A stretch of 64,000 bases of DNA, taken from NCBI RefSeq assembly GCF_900128975.1, contig NZ_FQVC01000008.1:76972-140971 (forward strand). The letters run 5' to 3'. This document shows positions 34,791 to 44,691 of the stretch, one piece after another. Under the pieces are notes generated by a model. The model had not been told where the DNA came from. It worked only from the letters and a program-made list of their open reading frames with translations, and ran no database searches. Each line of letters opens with the position of its first letter. Position 1 is the first letter of the stretch. The DNA is from Devosia limi DSM 17137. Its GTDB lineage: Bacteria > Pseudomonadota > Alphaproteobacteria > Rhizobiales > Devosiaceae. Made by a program: the position numbers and the translations under genes.

Positions 34791-37700
34791 CAAAGGGCTC
34801 CGGTGGTCAGGTAGGGGCCGGCAGGTAGGTTGGCCGGGTGCGGAACATAGGCACAGGAGCTGTCCATCACCCCGTCTTGGTCGCAGGCCTGAAGGTGGGC
34901 GGAGCTGGCGAAACCTGTATTCGGGAAGGCCAGGCCGAAGGGGGGATTGCTCTCGATGATGGATTGCAAAGGGCCAGACTGTTTGGCAGCGACCGTCAGC
35001 GTGCCATTCACAAAGCTCAGCAGGTAATTGCTGCTGGCCGAAAGCGTGCCTTGCGAGATGGAATAGGAGCCGACCGGAGAACCTGCCATTGCGGTGGTTG
35101 ATAGCAGGCCCGAGAGACTATCTCCGCCCACCAGGCCCAGGCCGCCAATTGTGTAGGTGAGGGGTGGATTGGCCTCGTCCGGCGTCTTGGTGAGATTATC
35201 CGCCGTCACGGTCAATGCGCGTTGCGCCACGGTCAGCGTGCCATCGACATAGGTGATATCGTAATTGCCTGACGTCAGGCCCGAAAGCGCGACGCCATAG
35301 CTGCCGGCATTAATGGCGCCCTGCGATGTGCCGCCATAGATCAGCGCACCGCCCAGGACTGCTGCGCTCTCGCCATTGACGAAACCGGTGTAAGTCGCGC
35401 CATTCCCCCCGGAATAGGCCGTGCCGTCATAGATTCTGGAATCGTCGTTGGCGGTAACGGTGAGGGCGCGCGCCGCGATGCTGACATTTGCGCCGATATA
35501 GGTGACGGCGTAATTCGATGAGGCGGCAAGCGTACCCTGCGTGATGCCATAGCCGCCGACCCCGCTTGTGCTGGAAGCGGTGCTTGCCAGGGCACCCGTC
35601 AGCGCGTCGCCATTGACGAGCCCGCCGCCACCGAGCGTATAGGTGAGTGTCGGCGCAGTGTCGCCATAGGTCATGGTTTTGGCATCGGCGGTGACGGTAA
35701 GGGCGCGGGCGGCGACCGTTACATTGGCGCCTATGTAAGTGATGGCATAGTTCGCATTGCCCAATGTGCCCTGGGTGATGCCATAGGTGCCGACGGCGCT
35801 GGTGCTGGAGACCGTGCTCGCCAGGCCCGACAGAGAGTCGCCGTTGACGAGACTCCCGCTGGTGACCGTGTGGGTGAGCGTCGGCGTCGTGTTGCCATAA
35901 GTCATGATCTTGGCATCGGCAGTCACCGTGATAGCGCGGGCTGAGATAGCCATGTTCGAACCGGCATAGGTGATGGCGTAGTTGGCATTGCCAAGCGTGC
36001 CCTGCATTATGCCATAGGTGCCGACCCCGCTGGTGCTGGAGGCGGCGCTTGCCAGGGCACCCGTCAGCGCATCGCCATTGACGAGACCGCCACCACCGAC
36101 CGTATAGGTGAGTGTCGGCACCGCATTGCCATAGGTCATGGTCCCGGCATCGGCGGTTACGGTGATCGCCCGCTGGTTGATTGTCGCCGTTCCACCGACA
36201 GAGATAATGTCATAACCCTGCTGGCTGGAGTAAAGCCCACCAAGCGTCAGGTCTGCTCCCGTATAGGTACCGGCATTGGCGCTGGTCAGGGTGTAACCCG
36301 CCGTTCCCAGCACCTCGGCATTGTCATAGCCGGGGAGTGAGTAGGTGAGCGTGCCGACACCGGCCAGCGTGGTCGTGCCGTCATAGGTCTTGTTCACATT
36401 GCCACCCGTGACGGTGAGCGGTGTCAACAAGGCGCGAAGCAGTGGTCCGGTCTGGCCTTCATAGATGCGCCAGGTCGCGCCCGTGCCGCCAATGCCATCG
36501 ATGCTCCAGCCGACAAAGCTTGCCTGGTTCAGCGTCTGGGCCGTGGCCAGCCCCTGGGCCGTCGCGCTGGCGCCAGTGCCATTGCTGTTTGCCAGGCCCG
36601 AGGTCTGGGTATTCCAGTAGCTGTTGACGATCGTGCCGCCGTCAATATTTCCCGCATAGCCGCCGACATTGGTGGTGCCTGTGACGGCGCCGGTGGAATA
36701 GGTGCGTTGAAGGGACCCGCCCGCGAGTGTCCCGATAAAGCCACCGACATTGAGGGCAGCTGCCCCGCCCGTGACGGAGCCAGTCGCATATGAATCGGAG
36801 ATAACGCCGAGATTGCTGTCGCCGACAAATCCGCCGATTCCATCGCCCGTCGCGTTGACAGCGCCTGTGGCGAAGGATTGCTCGATCACCCCGCGATTGG
36901 AGCCGACGAGGCCGCCAATGCCGGTCGTGCCAGTCACCGCTCCGGTGGCATAAGACTCGCTGATCAGCCCCGAATGCCTGCCCACCAGCCCGCCTATATA
37001 AAAGGCACCGCCGGTAACGTCCCCTGTAGAGGAGGACCGCGTTATCGTCGCACCGGACGTGATGCCGACAAGGCCTCCAGCGTAGGTAACGCCGCTGACT
37101 GCAGCTGAGGAGTGCACATTGGTAATCGTTCCCCAATGTAGCCCGACCAGCGCGCCCACATTTGAGCCCCCTGCGATACTGCCTCCGACAAGAGCCAAGT
37201 TGCTGATTTCACCTTGCAGCAGCGCGAAAAGGCCGACCTCGCTTTGTCCACCGCGATTAATCGTCAGCCCCGTGATCGAATGGTTTAGTCCATCCAGGAT
37301 GCCAGTGAAGTTTGAGCCGATGATGCCGATCGGCTCGAAGCCGGCACCGGCGTTCCAACTGGCGGTGCCGGAAGCATCGATGTCGTCAGCCAGCGCAAAA
37401 TAGCCGGTCATCGTCAGGTTCTGCAGCTGCGCAATATCGCGGATCAGGGTGTAGGCCTCGCCATTGATTGCAAGGCTCGAGCTGGCGCCTGAAAGGGTGA
37501 TGCGCGCGCCGTTGTTCAGCCTGTGGCCGCCACTGTGTTGCAGCGCGAGACCGGCAAAGGTGCCCGTCGCAGTGATGTTGCTGTTGATCACAACCGAACC
37601 GGCGGCATTCAGCGTCAGGATGCTGTTGGTGCTCCAGGTGATCGGGGCGGCCACGGTAATATTGCCGGCCTGCGCTCCGGTGCTGCCCGTTGTCACCGTC

Positions 37701-39175
37701 ACGCTTGCCAGGGCCAGCGCATTGGTCAGTGTCGTGACATTGAGCACACTGTCATTGCCATTGGCATCGAAGCCCGACATGCCGCTGCTGGCGCCGCTGG
37801 AAATGGTGATGTTGTAGGGATCGAGCAGCAGTGTGCCGAAGCGCCCGCTATCGCTGCGCAGATCGGCCGTGCCGCGATAGTCCAGCCAGGCTTTTCCCGA
37901 CACCTCCGCGTCGCCGCCCTTGAAGCCGCCAGCTCCCCTTGCCGAAATTGCGCCTTGGAAGGACGTCCGCCGATCGGACCAGACAACGATGTTGCCACCG
38001 GCGCCTGCCGAGCCATCCGCCAGAATGCGCGCGCCACCGGCCACCGTCACGCCGTCTGCGGTCGCAACCGCTTCGCCGAGATAGTTGCTGGCAGCATTGA
38101 CGCCACCCTGATAGTCGCCGCCGATCAGGATGGTGCCCCCGGTCGCTCCCGAGGCATTGAGCACCGCATCGGCGCCAAGCGACAGGGTATGCCCCGTCAC
38201 GACGATTGTGCCGCCAGCTCCGGTCGTGCCGGCCCCATCCAGTTCGCCGTTCACCACTACATCACCCCCTGCGATGCGGATATCGCCGCCGCGACTGGCC
38301 GGGCGCGGTTGGGGCACAGGTGCTGACGCGGAACGCTTTGCGCTGAGCTGGCCGGTAACCTTGACGTTACCCAGCGCCCCCGCCGTCAAGAAAATGCGAC
38401 CCGCCCGGCTGGTTGCTCCGCTCGCCTTGACGACCCCGCCGGTATTGCCCGCAAGGGCATAGACATTGCCGCCATTGGCGCGCAGTTCGGCATTGGCCGC
38501 AGCGATGTCGCCGGAATTTGTGACCCCGGTATCCGCGCCCCCGACCACCACCGAGAACAGGCCATTCTCTTCGGCGGCGTCCCTGGCCAGGATTTCGTAG
38601 CCCGCCAGAAGACCGACGCTTCCATTTGCGGCGCTGATGCTGCCCTCATTGTTCACCGCCCGCGCGATCAGCGCGACATCGCCCGCCTTTGCCTCGATCG
38701 TTCCGAGATTGACGACGGATGCCTGGGAGCCGCCGGCAAAGGCCATGGCGCCGCCGTTTAGGAAATCCCCATCCGAGACATCATGGGTCGATGCAAAAAA
38801 GCTGCCGCCGGTGGAAATGACACCGTTGCGCCCGACGACGACGCCGGCGCCATTGACCAGATAAAGCGATCCGGTTGCCGTCAGCGCGCCATCGATGCGC
38901 GAGCCGATATTGCCCGTGACGCGATTGAGTGTTGCCCCCGCGCCGTTGTTAAAATGTACCGAGGCACCCGACCCAACGGAAAAGCCGCTCCATTGCACAA
39001 TGCCGACCGGCCCGGCCTGATCGATGACAAGACCGGAGGGGAGGGTGTTGATGGTGCCTGTGCCGATCACGAATTGCCCGTTGGACGGCAAAACGACCTG
39101 GCCTAGGGCGATCGGAGGCAAGGCCACGCCCGCCATCAAGAGTGCGGTGCAGATCCTGAGCATCTTCCTGGACAT
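34790..39175 (-). CDS. Two-partner secretion exoprotein (TpsA), filamentous haemagglutinin type
   Basis: A 1461-residue secreted beta-helix protein. It has a signal peptide ending about residue 25 (ALGQ) and an N-terminal haemagglutination/TPS domain (about 27-150, with IVQWSGFSVGSGASVHFNNG and LYLVNGAGVVVG) that is recognised by TpsB. A long right-handed helix region and about six GLUG-type repeats (about 640-850, e.g. GGLVGSNRGVIEQSFATGAV) follow. YDG/MBG modules (about 920-1430) include three near-identical copies. Likely a surface adhesin or biofilm factor; the target is unknown. First gene of the operon, divergent from an araC-type gene 283 bp away. Confidence 0.92.
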   Translation of the reverse strand: MSRKMLRICTALLMAGVALPPIALGQVVLPSNGQFVIGTGTINTLPSGLVIDQAGPVGIVQWSGFSVGSGASVHFNNGAGATLNRVTGNIGSRIDGALTATGSLYLVNGAGVVVGRNGVISTGGSFFASTHDVSDGDFLNGGAMAFAGGSQASVVNLGTIEAKAGDVALIARAVNNEGSISAANGSVGLLAGYEILARDAAEENGLFSVVVGGADTGVTNSGDIAAANAELRANGGNVYALAGNTGGVVKASGATSRAGRIFLTAGALGNVKVTGQLSAKRSASAPVPQPRPASRGGDIRIAGGDVVVNGELDGAGTTGAGGTIVVTGHTLSLGADAVLNASGATGGTILIGGDYQGGVNAASNYLGEAVATADGVTVAGGARILADGSAGAGGNIVVWSDRRTSFQGAISARGAGGFKGGDAEVSGKAWLDYRGTADLRSDSGRFGTLLLDPYNITISSGASSGMSGFDANGNDSVLNVTTLTNALALASVTVTTGSTGAQAGNITVAAPITWSTNSILTLNAAGSVVINSNITATGTFAGLALQHSGGHRLNNGARITLSGASSSLAINGEAYTLIRDIAQLQNLTMTGYFALADDIDASGTASWNAGAGFEPIGIIGSNFTGILDGLNHSITGLTINRGGQSEVGLFALLQGEISNLALVGGSIAGGSNVGALVGLHWGTITNVHSSAAVSGVTYAGGLVGITSGATITRSSSTGDVTGGAFYIGGLVGRHSGLISESYATGAVTGTTGIGGLVGSNRGVIEQSFATGAVNATGDGIGGFVGDSNLGVISDSYATGSVTGGAAALNVGGFIGTLAGGSLQRTYSTGAVTGTTNVGGYAGNIDGGTIVNSYWNTQTSGLANSNGTGASATAQGLATAQTLNQASFVGWSIDGIGGTGATWRIYEGQTGPLLRALLTPLTVTGGNVNKTYDGTTTLAGVGTLTYSLPGYDNAEVLGTAGYTLTSANAGTYTGADLTLGGLYSSQQGYDIISVGGTATINQRAITVTADAGTMTYGNAVPTLTYTVGGGGLVNGDALTGALASAASSTSGVGTYGIMQGTLGNANYAITYAGSNMAISARAITVTADAKIMTYGNTTPTLTHTVTSGSLVNGDSLSGLASTVSSTSAVGTYGITQGTLGNANYAITYIGANVTVAARALTVTADAKTMTYGDTAPTLTYTLGGGGLVNGDALTGALASTASSTSGVGGYGITQGTLAASSNYAVTYIGANVSIAARALTVTANDDSRIYDGTAYSGGNGATYTGFVNGESAAVLGGALIYGGTSQGAINAGSYGVALSGLTSGNYDITYVDGTLTVAQRALTVTADNLTKTPDEANPPLTYTIGGLGLVGGDSLSGLLSTTAMAGSPVGSYSISQGTLSASSNYLLSFVNGTLTVAAKQSGPLQSIIESNPPFGLAFPNTGFASSAHLQACDQDGVMDSSCAYVPHPANLPAGPYLTTGAL
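35467..36172 (-). repeat. Three near-identical ~236-bp repeats in tpsA
   Basis: Units at about 35467-35703, 35704-35938 and 35939-36172 each encode an MBG-type module beginning RA-I/L-TVTADA and containing MTYG...PTLT-Y/H-T, LVNGD-A/S-L, GTYGI and NYAITY. Two diverged modules flank them (34985-35220 and 35220-35466). High nucleotide identity implies recent duplication and possible copy-number change. Confidence 0.8.
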
Positions 39176-39458
39176 CGTCGCTTCCCCATCGAACAGCTAG
39201 GATGTACCAGCTTTGCTCCGGCCCAATTTGACTGTCCGTACTGAAAGTCTTGATGGGGCAGCAAAAAAAGTGGGCTACGGCCAGACCAAGGGAGTGGGCA
39301 GTGGCGCCATGGTCGGATGCGCCATGGAACATTCAGGTCTTCCGGCTCGCTGCGCCGGCCCAGCGGGTTTCGACTTGACGTCGAACGATTGGTTCTTCGA
39401 TTATGAACCGAAGATGTTCCGTCCTCGGTGCGACGGTTAGCAATGGTTGAGCAACCCC

Positions 39459-40529
39459 ATGTCGATCGACCGTGCAAACGTCAAGGCGGGCATTCCGCTC
39501 GGCAAGCCACACATCGCCATGGACCTCGTCCCGACGGGCGACGGCCGGGCGTTTAGCGACTGGCAGACCAGCACGTCCTTCATCAGCCAGAACTCCTTGC
39601 TGACGGAGGAGGACGCGGCCGCGTTTCACGGCTCGGCGCAGATTTTCTTTCTCGGGCGGCTCGTTCTGCTGGAGTCGACTGCCTCCCATCCTACCCGGAT
39701 GCTGCGGACGGGACTGGACGTCGCCCGATCGGATGTCGATCTTCTGCAGATCTGCCTGCTGACCAAAGGCGTAATTACGGGACGCGGCGAGCCCGCATTT
39801 CGCGTGGGCCCGGGGGATATCTGCTTCATCGATTGCAGCCAGCCGTTTGAATGCGAAGTATCGGGCTTCGCCATGACCGTGCTGCTCGTGCCGCGCGACG
39901 CATTGCCATCAAGCCTTTCGGATTACCTCGTGCATGGCCTGGTGCTGAAAGCGGATCGCCCGGCGACCGCCATCCTGGCCCAGCTCATGCGGCAAACCTA
40001 TGAAATGGCGCCGAGCCTGTCTCATGACGAGGCCGAGGCCGCCGCCAGGGCTGCGGTGTCCCTGGCCTTTGATCTCTTCAAGTCGGGCCTGAGCCCCAAA
40101 AAGGACTTGGCGTCGGCCCCGCTGGACCTGCTGGGGGCCGCCCAGGCCAGGATCGAGCGCCTGCTGGAAAATCCGGAGCTGTCCGCTGCCATGCTGCAGA
40201 AGCAGCTGCGCGTGTCGCGCGCAACGCTTTATGAGCTCTTTGTGCCCAATGGTGGCGTGCAGGCCTATATTCGGGAGCGGCGGCTGCAGCGATGCTACGA
40301 GATACTCAGGAGCAACCACCGCCCCAATGACACCATTGGGACGGTAGCGTTCTCGCTGGGATTCCGGAGCGAGGCGCATTTCAGCCGGGCCTTCAAGGAC
40401 CGGTTCGGCCTCAGCCCCCGCACTTTGCGTCTGGAGGCCCGCCGGCAGAGTGGCGATCTGCAGCCCGCTCTTGTCGCCGGCATCGCTCCACACATGATCC
40501 AGGCCCTGGTGCACGGCGACGCCAAATAG
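39459..40529 (+). CDS. AraC-family transcriptional regulator
   Basis: A 356-residue regulator. The N-terminal half is an AraC-binding-like cupin domain (VGPGDICFIDCSQPFECEV). The C-terminal HTH_18 domain (about 235-335) has two helix-turn-helix units, ending with the family signature TIGTVAFSLGFRSEAHFSRA and FKDRFGLSPRTLR. ATG 39459 is used; a TTG four codons upstream is possible. It diverges from the tps operon, so it may regulate the exoprotein; alternatively it controls the genes to its right. Confidence 0.9.
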   Translation: MSIDRANVKAGIPLGKPHIAMDLVPTGDGRAFSDWQTSTSFISQNSLLTEEDAAAFHGSAQIFFLGRLVLLESTASHPTRMLRTGLDVARSDVDLLQICLLTKGVITGRGEPAFRVGPGDICFIDCSQPFECEVSGFAMTVLLVPRDALPSSLSDYLVHGLVLKADRPATAILAQLMRQTYEMAPSLSHDEAEAAARAAVSLAFDLFKSGLSPKKDLASAPLDLLGAAQARIERLLENPELSAAMLQKQLRVSRATLYELFVPNGGVQAYIRERRLQRCYEILRSNHRPNDTIGTVAFSLGFRSEAHFSRAFKDRFGLSPRTLRLEARRQSGDLQPALVAGIAPHMIQALVHGDAK

Positions 40530-40663
40530 CCCAGGCGCCACGACCGCATACGCGCAATCCGTTTGCGCGAGTTCCTTGTTTGTTCTAATGGTCGTCACGC
40601 GAGAATCTGGGCATCCGGTACGCCAATCGTGCGCGTGCGGAGCCGACTGAGAGCGAGGGGCGA

Positions 40664-40933
40664 ATGGAAAACCGCGAGACGAAGTCCGCCAAACCAACCA
40701 GGCTTATTGTGCTGCTCGCCTTTGTCCGCGACGAGGAAGGTGAGCTGCGGCCTGCCTTCGATGCGCGCGAGGTGCCATCCGAGGACAAGGCCAAGATGGA
40801 CGGGCGACGGATGGCGGCGCTTGGGACCTATGCCGGCGTCATTGCCTGGTCGCGGACCGCCGATCTGGTCAATGGTGAGTTCGGCGACCCCGTCGTGCTG
40901 TTCCAGCATGGCGACGTTCCGGATATGGACTGA
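40664..40933 (+). CDS. Small conserved hypothetical protein (Rhizobiales type)
   Basis: An 89-residue cytoplasmic protein: RLIVLLAFVRDEEGELRPAF near the start, GVIAWSRTADLVNGEFGDP in the middle and a conserved end VLFQHGDVPDMD. I recall this pattern in small proteins of Rhizobiales genomes, without a known function. GAGGGG precedes the ATG by about 4-9 bases. Confidence 0.8.
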   Translation: MENRETKSAKPTRLIVLLAFVRDEEGELRPAFDAREVPSEDKAKMDGRRMAALGTYAGVIAWSRTADLVNGEFGDPVVLFQHGDVPDMD

Positions 40934-41033
40934 CCCGGCCGGCCGATCTGCTTACCGGCGCCTGGTCGCGCTGCCCGCTCGGCTGTAGGATTTCCTGTCC
41001 AATGCGCCCCGCGAGGTGTAGCGCATGCGCGTT

Positions 41034-41047
41034 CATTCTGTAGAATG
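41034..41047. promoter_or_regulatory. Palindrome upstream of the autotransporter gene
   Basis: CATTCT-GT-AGAATG is a perfect two-arm palindrome about 40 bp before the autotransporter start codon. Its position suits an operator or a promoter-overlapping site. No protein can be assigned. Confidence 0.3.
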
Positions 41048-41087
41048 GCGGGATATTTTAGGCATTGTCTTGATCTGGTAGATATTT

Positions 41088-43127
41088 ATGGCTCTGACGG
41101 GGATCGCGTTCCGGCACACCGCAATTGCAATCACAACCATCCTTTGCTCCCTCGGCCTGACGGCGCCGTCGTGGTCGCAGCCCGTGCTTTGGGGCCACGA
41201 CATGATCGGACGAAACTATGCGTTGCAGCACGGTTTCACTGGAGTCGGGGTCGTTGTCGGGGTGATGGATCAAGCAGCGCGGACGACCCACAGCGAGTAT
41301 GCCGACCGTTGGCTCGGCGGCTACAGCGTTGATGACATGGCCTACGGCCCTCCGCTCAATCACGGAACGCATGTGTCGGGCACCATCGGTGGCGTCAATG
41401 TCGGCGTCGCACCCGGAACGCTGCTATACGGCATCGACTGGTTTGCCCTTAACGGCGATGTGGGCGTCTCGAAAGGGTTCAACTGGGGCAGTGCCCAGGG
41501 TATCCGCCTCTTCAATAATTCCTGGGAGTTCAAGTTCGCCGACCCGGTAAGTGGCATTTCTCGCACCGTGACGCTCACGGATTTGTCAAAGGCGCAGGTG
41601 GAGGCGGGCATACCTCAGGCACTGGCTTCTCTTCGCGACGGCTTGCGCCTCGGAACGCTCCAGGTGTTCGCAACCGGCAATTCGGGGCTCGCGCAACCAA
41701 GTTTCGTCGCCGGCCTTCCGTACTATTTCCCTGAACTGCAGGGCAATTGGCTGGCGGTGACCGCCTTGGGACCCACGCGCACCCTGGCGAGCTACGCCAA
41801 CCAGTGCGGCCTGGCCGCGAATTGGTGTCTCAGCGCCCCGGGAGGAGACGGCGTCGGCAATGATTCGATCTGGTCGGCAAGCGCGGGCGGCGACAACCTC
41901 TATTTCCCCGAAAACGGCACATCCATGGCCGCGCCCCATGTCACGGGCGCCGTCGCCATTGCCGCGGAGATTTTCCCACAGGCCAGCAATGCACACCTTG
42001 CTCAATTGGTTCTGCAAACCGCAACCGATATCGGCCAGCAAGGCATCGACCCCGTTTATGGCTGGGGTCTTTTGAACCTGCGGAACCTCGTCGATACCAT
42101 CAATCCGGCCACTGCCACCGTGTTCACCGGCGCCACCCAGGCGCGGTTCGGCGCCCTTTCGCAGGTGACGCAACTACTCGGGACGCGCGCTGCGGCGACC
42201 GATCTGGGCGCGATCTCGGCCGCAGGCGTAGCGCCGCTCGCCTATTCGCCGGTGACAACCGCGTCGCTGGCGATAACGGACGCGATGACCGCGCCGGCTG
42301 GCCGGAATGCTTGGCTATCACCTGTCCTGGGTATGGAACGCGCTGCAACCCATGGCAGCCGAACGATCGGCATAATCGGCGGCATCGATCTGCTCCAGAG
42401 CCAGAATCTGCGTTTGGGCGTGGCAGCTGGCTTTACCGCGGCCTCTACGTTTGCAACCGGCACCGACAATTCCGCAACCGCCAACAATCTGCACTTTGGC
42501 CTCTATGGCCACTGGGCCGCGAACGGCTGGTTCGTGGATGGCACCGGACAAGTGGCGCGCTTCGATCAAACCGTCACCCGACGGACGATTTCCGGTGCAA
42601 CAGGGACCAGCCTCGCGCCCGTTGGCGTTTCCAGTTTTTCCGGCTTTGGCCTGGAAGCAAGCGTGCGGGCCGGGCATCGGTTTGAAATTCCGGGTTTTGC
42701 CGCGGCATCGCCCTACGCCTCTGTGATCGGCCGCGGTCAACAGCTGACTGGGGCCAGCGAGACCGGTGCGGGGGCCTTTGGCCTCGACCTGCCGTCGTCT
42801 GCTTATGCGCAGATGGAGATCGGTGTCGGCCTGCGCCTCGAGACCGAGCCCGTCGCCTTTGACGATCACGAGCTCAATCTGGCACTGGATTTGTCCTATG
42901 CGCGACTGACCGGTGACAGGGACCTGAACACCTCAGCCGCCCTGCACGGACGGGCAATCACAACGACGAACGGCCATATGGGCGAGGACGTCCTGCGTAT
43001 TGGGGCCCAGCTGAACCTCAACGCCACGACGCAGACGGGCGTGAACTGGTTCGGCCGTTACGATGCACAGTTCCAGAACCAGTCTGCGTCGCAATCGCTC
43101 GCAATTGGCGGGCATTTCAGGTTCTAG
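41088..43127 (+). CDS. Subtilisin-like (S8) serine protease autotransporter
   Basis: A 679-residue type V secretion protein. The signal peptide ends about residue 30 (APSWSQ). The S8 protease domain (about 45-340) has the triad Asp61 (VVGVMDQAA), His92 (NHGTHVSG) and Ser279 (NGTSMAAPHV), with oxyanion Asn198 (ATGNSG). The autotransporter beta-barrel (about 410-679) ends GGHFRF with a terminal Phe. The whole protease is encoded directly before the barrel with only a short linker, so the passenger is small compared with the usual 1000-residue family. The start has no strong ribosome site. Confidence 0.92.
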   Translation: MALTGIAFRHTAIAITTILCSLGLTAPSWSQPVLWGHDMIGRNYALQHGFTGVGVVVGVMDQAARTTHSEYADRWLGGYSVDDMAYGPPLNHGTHVSGTIGGVNVGVAPGTLLYGIDWFALNGDVGVSKGFNWGSAQGIRLFNNSWEFKFADPVSGISRTVTLTDLSKAQVEAGIPQALASLRDGLRLGTLQVFATGNSGLAQPSFVAGLPYYFPELQGNWLAVTALGPTRTLASYANQCGLAANWCLSAPGGDGVGNDSIWSASAGGDNLYFPENGTSMAAPHVTGAVAIAAEIFPQASNAHLAQLVLQTATDIGQQGIDPVYGWGLLNLRNLVDTINPATATVFTGATQARFGALSQVTQLLGTRAAATDLGAISAAGVAPLAYSPVTTASLAITDAMTAPAGRNAWLSPVLGMERAATHGSRTIGIIGGIDLLQSQNLRLGVAAGFTAASTFATGTDNSATANNLHFGLYGHWAANGWFVDGTGQVARFDQTVTRRTISGATGTSLAPVGVSSFSGFGLEASVRAGHRFEIPGFAAASPYASVIGRGQQLTGASETGAGAFGLDLPSSAYAQMEIGVGLRLETEPVAFDDHELNLALDLSYARLTGDRDLNTSAALHGRAITTTNGHMGEDVLRIGAQLNLNATTQTGVNWFGRYDAQFQNQSASQSLAIGGHFRF

Positions 43128-43173
43128 CCCGGCATCGCCCGGACCAGGCGCCCGGGTGGCAGGACCGACGCGA

Positions 43174-43941
43174 CTATTGCGGCGATAGGTCTGGATGTTG
43201 CGCCGTCAGCGTCGTGATGAAGCGCTTGGTCCTCTCATCCTTGGGCGCGCCGAAAACCTGCCGCACCGGACCCGCTTCCACCACTTCGCCATCCTGAAGG
43301 AACACCACATTGGTGGCGATCTTGGCCGCCAGGCGCAGGTCGTGGGTGGCCATCAGCATGGTCGTGCCCTCGCGGGCCAGCTGGGACAGCACCTCCACAA
43401 CCTCGCCGGCAAGCTGCGGATCGAGCGCCGAGGTGGGTTCGTCGCACAGCAGCACCTTGGGGGCAGGGGCGAGGGCCCGGGCAATCGCCACCCGCTGTTG
43501 CTGGCCGCCGGAGAGGCTGGACGGCCAGGCGTCGGCCTTGGCCGTCATGCCGACCTTGTCGAGCAGCTCAAGCGCGCGCTGGCGCGCTTGCTCCTGCGGC
43601 CAGTTGAGCACCACCAGCAGACCTTCCATGACGTTTTCCAGCGCCGTCAGATGGGGAAACAACTGGAAGTTCTGGAAGACCATTCCGGTCTTGCGGCGCA
43701 GCGGCAACAGGTCCTTACGGCCAACCTTGCCGCCGGGCGTAAACTCGATCACTGCATCGTCGATCCGCACTTCGCCCGATTGCGGTATTTCGAGCAGATT
43801 GGCACAGCGCAGCAGCGTGCTCTTGCCACTGCCCGAGGCGCCGATGAGGGCGGTGACGCCGCCTTCCGGGACAACGATACTGACGCCTTTGAGAACGTGA
43901 TTGTCGCCGAAGCTCTTGTGGATGTCGGTCAGGCTGATCAC
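43174..43941 (-). CDS. tcyC: Amino-acid (cystine-type) ABC transporter ATPase
   Basis: A 255-residue ATP-binding subunit of the polar amino-acid uptake class. Walker A GASGSGKST, signature LSGGQQQRVA, Walker B VLLCDEPTSALD and switch ATHDLRLA are intact. ATGA overlap with the permease gene. The set order (binding protein, permease, ATPase) and sequence features resemble the cystine importer TcyABC/FliY-YecSC. Substrate is inferred; glutamine or other polar amino acids remain possible. Confidence 0.85.
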   Translation of the reverse strand: MISLTDIHKSFGDNHVLKGVSIVVPEGGVTALIGASGSGKSTLLRCANLLEIPQSGEVRIDDAVIEFTPGGKVGRKDLLPLRRKTGMVFQNFQLFPHLTALENVMEGLLVVLNWPQEQARQRALELLDKVGMTAKADAWPSSLSGGQQQRVAIARALAPAPKVLLCDEPTSALDPQLAGEVVEVLSQLAREGTTMLMATHDLRLAAKIATNVVFLQDGEVVEAGPVRQVFGAPKDERTKRFITTLTAQHPDLSPQ

Positions 43942-44618
43942 GACGCGGCCTCCAGATGGCCGCCATAGCGGTAGAACCGTTTCTCCAGCTGCGCCTGCAG
44001 GCTCGACAGCACCGAGCTAAGCACCAGGTAGATCAGCGCAACCTGAACATACAGGATCAGCGGCTCATAGGTGGTGGCGACGATGCGCTGCCCCGCGCGG
44101 AACAGCTCGGGCACCGTAATGGCAGCGGCAAGCGAGGTGTCCTTGACCAGTGAAATGAAGGTGTTGGACAGCGGCGGCACCGCGATGCGCATCGCCTGCG
44201 GCAGGATGGTGCGGCGCATCGCCTGCGGCCAGGTCATGCCGATGGAATAGGCGGCTTCCCACTGTCCCTTTGGCACCGCCAGCAGGACGGCGCGAATGAT
44301 CTCCGAGGTATAGGCGCCCACATTGAGGGTAAAGCCGATCAGCGCCGCGGGGAATGCATCCAGCACGATACCGACGCTGGGCAGCCCGTAAAAAATCAGG
44401 AACAGCTGCACCAGCAGCGGCGTTCCGCGGATGATCCAGACATAGAACCGAACCACGGCCGCTATCGGCCTTGGTCCAAAAAGCTGGGCGATTGCGGCCA
44501 GAAACCCGACCGTCAGGCCAAAGGCAAAAGACAGCAATGTCAGCGGCACGGTAAAAAGCAGGCACGCCCATAGCAGGGACGGCAGCGACTCGATCATCAG
44601 CGACAGCCAGGGCGGCAT
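43938..44618 (-). CDS. tcyB: Amino-acid (cystine-type) ABC transporter permease
   Basis: A 226-residue His/Glu/Gln/Arg/opine-family permease with about five helices. The N-terminal family block VWIIRGTPLLVQLFLIFYGL and the EAA loop (EAAYSIGMTWPQAMRRTILP) are clear. It lies 73 bp downstream of the binding-protein gene. Confidence 0.87.
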   Translation of the reverse strand: MPPWLSLMIESLPSLLWACLLFTVPLTLLSFAFGLTVGFLAAIAQLFGPRPIAAVVRFYVWIIRGTPLLVQLFLIFYGLPSVGIVLDAFPAALIGFTLNVGAYTSEIIRAVLLAVPKGQWEAAYSIGMTWPQAMRRTILPQAMRIAVPPLSNTFISLVKDTSLAAAITVPELFRAGQRIVATTYEPLILYVQVALIYLVLSSVLSSLQAQLEKRFYRYGGHLEAAS

Positions 44619-44691
44619 GATGCATTTTCCGTTATGAAAAAGGACCGGCCGGTTGTCGGCCGATCCCTGTGGATACTACGCGATCTGCGTT

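Noticed and set aside
35467..36172. CRISPR-like appearance of regular repeats
   Set aside because: The repeats are about 236 bp, translated in frame as protein modules and directly adjoining. No short repeat-spacer array exists anywhere in the window that I can see.
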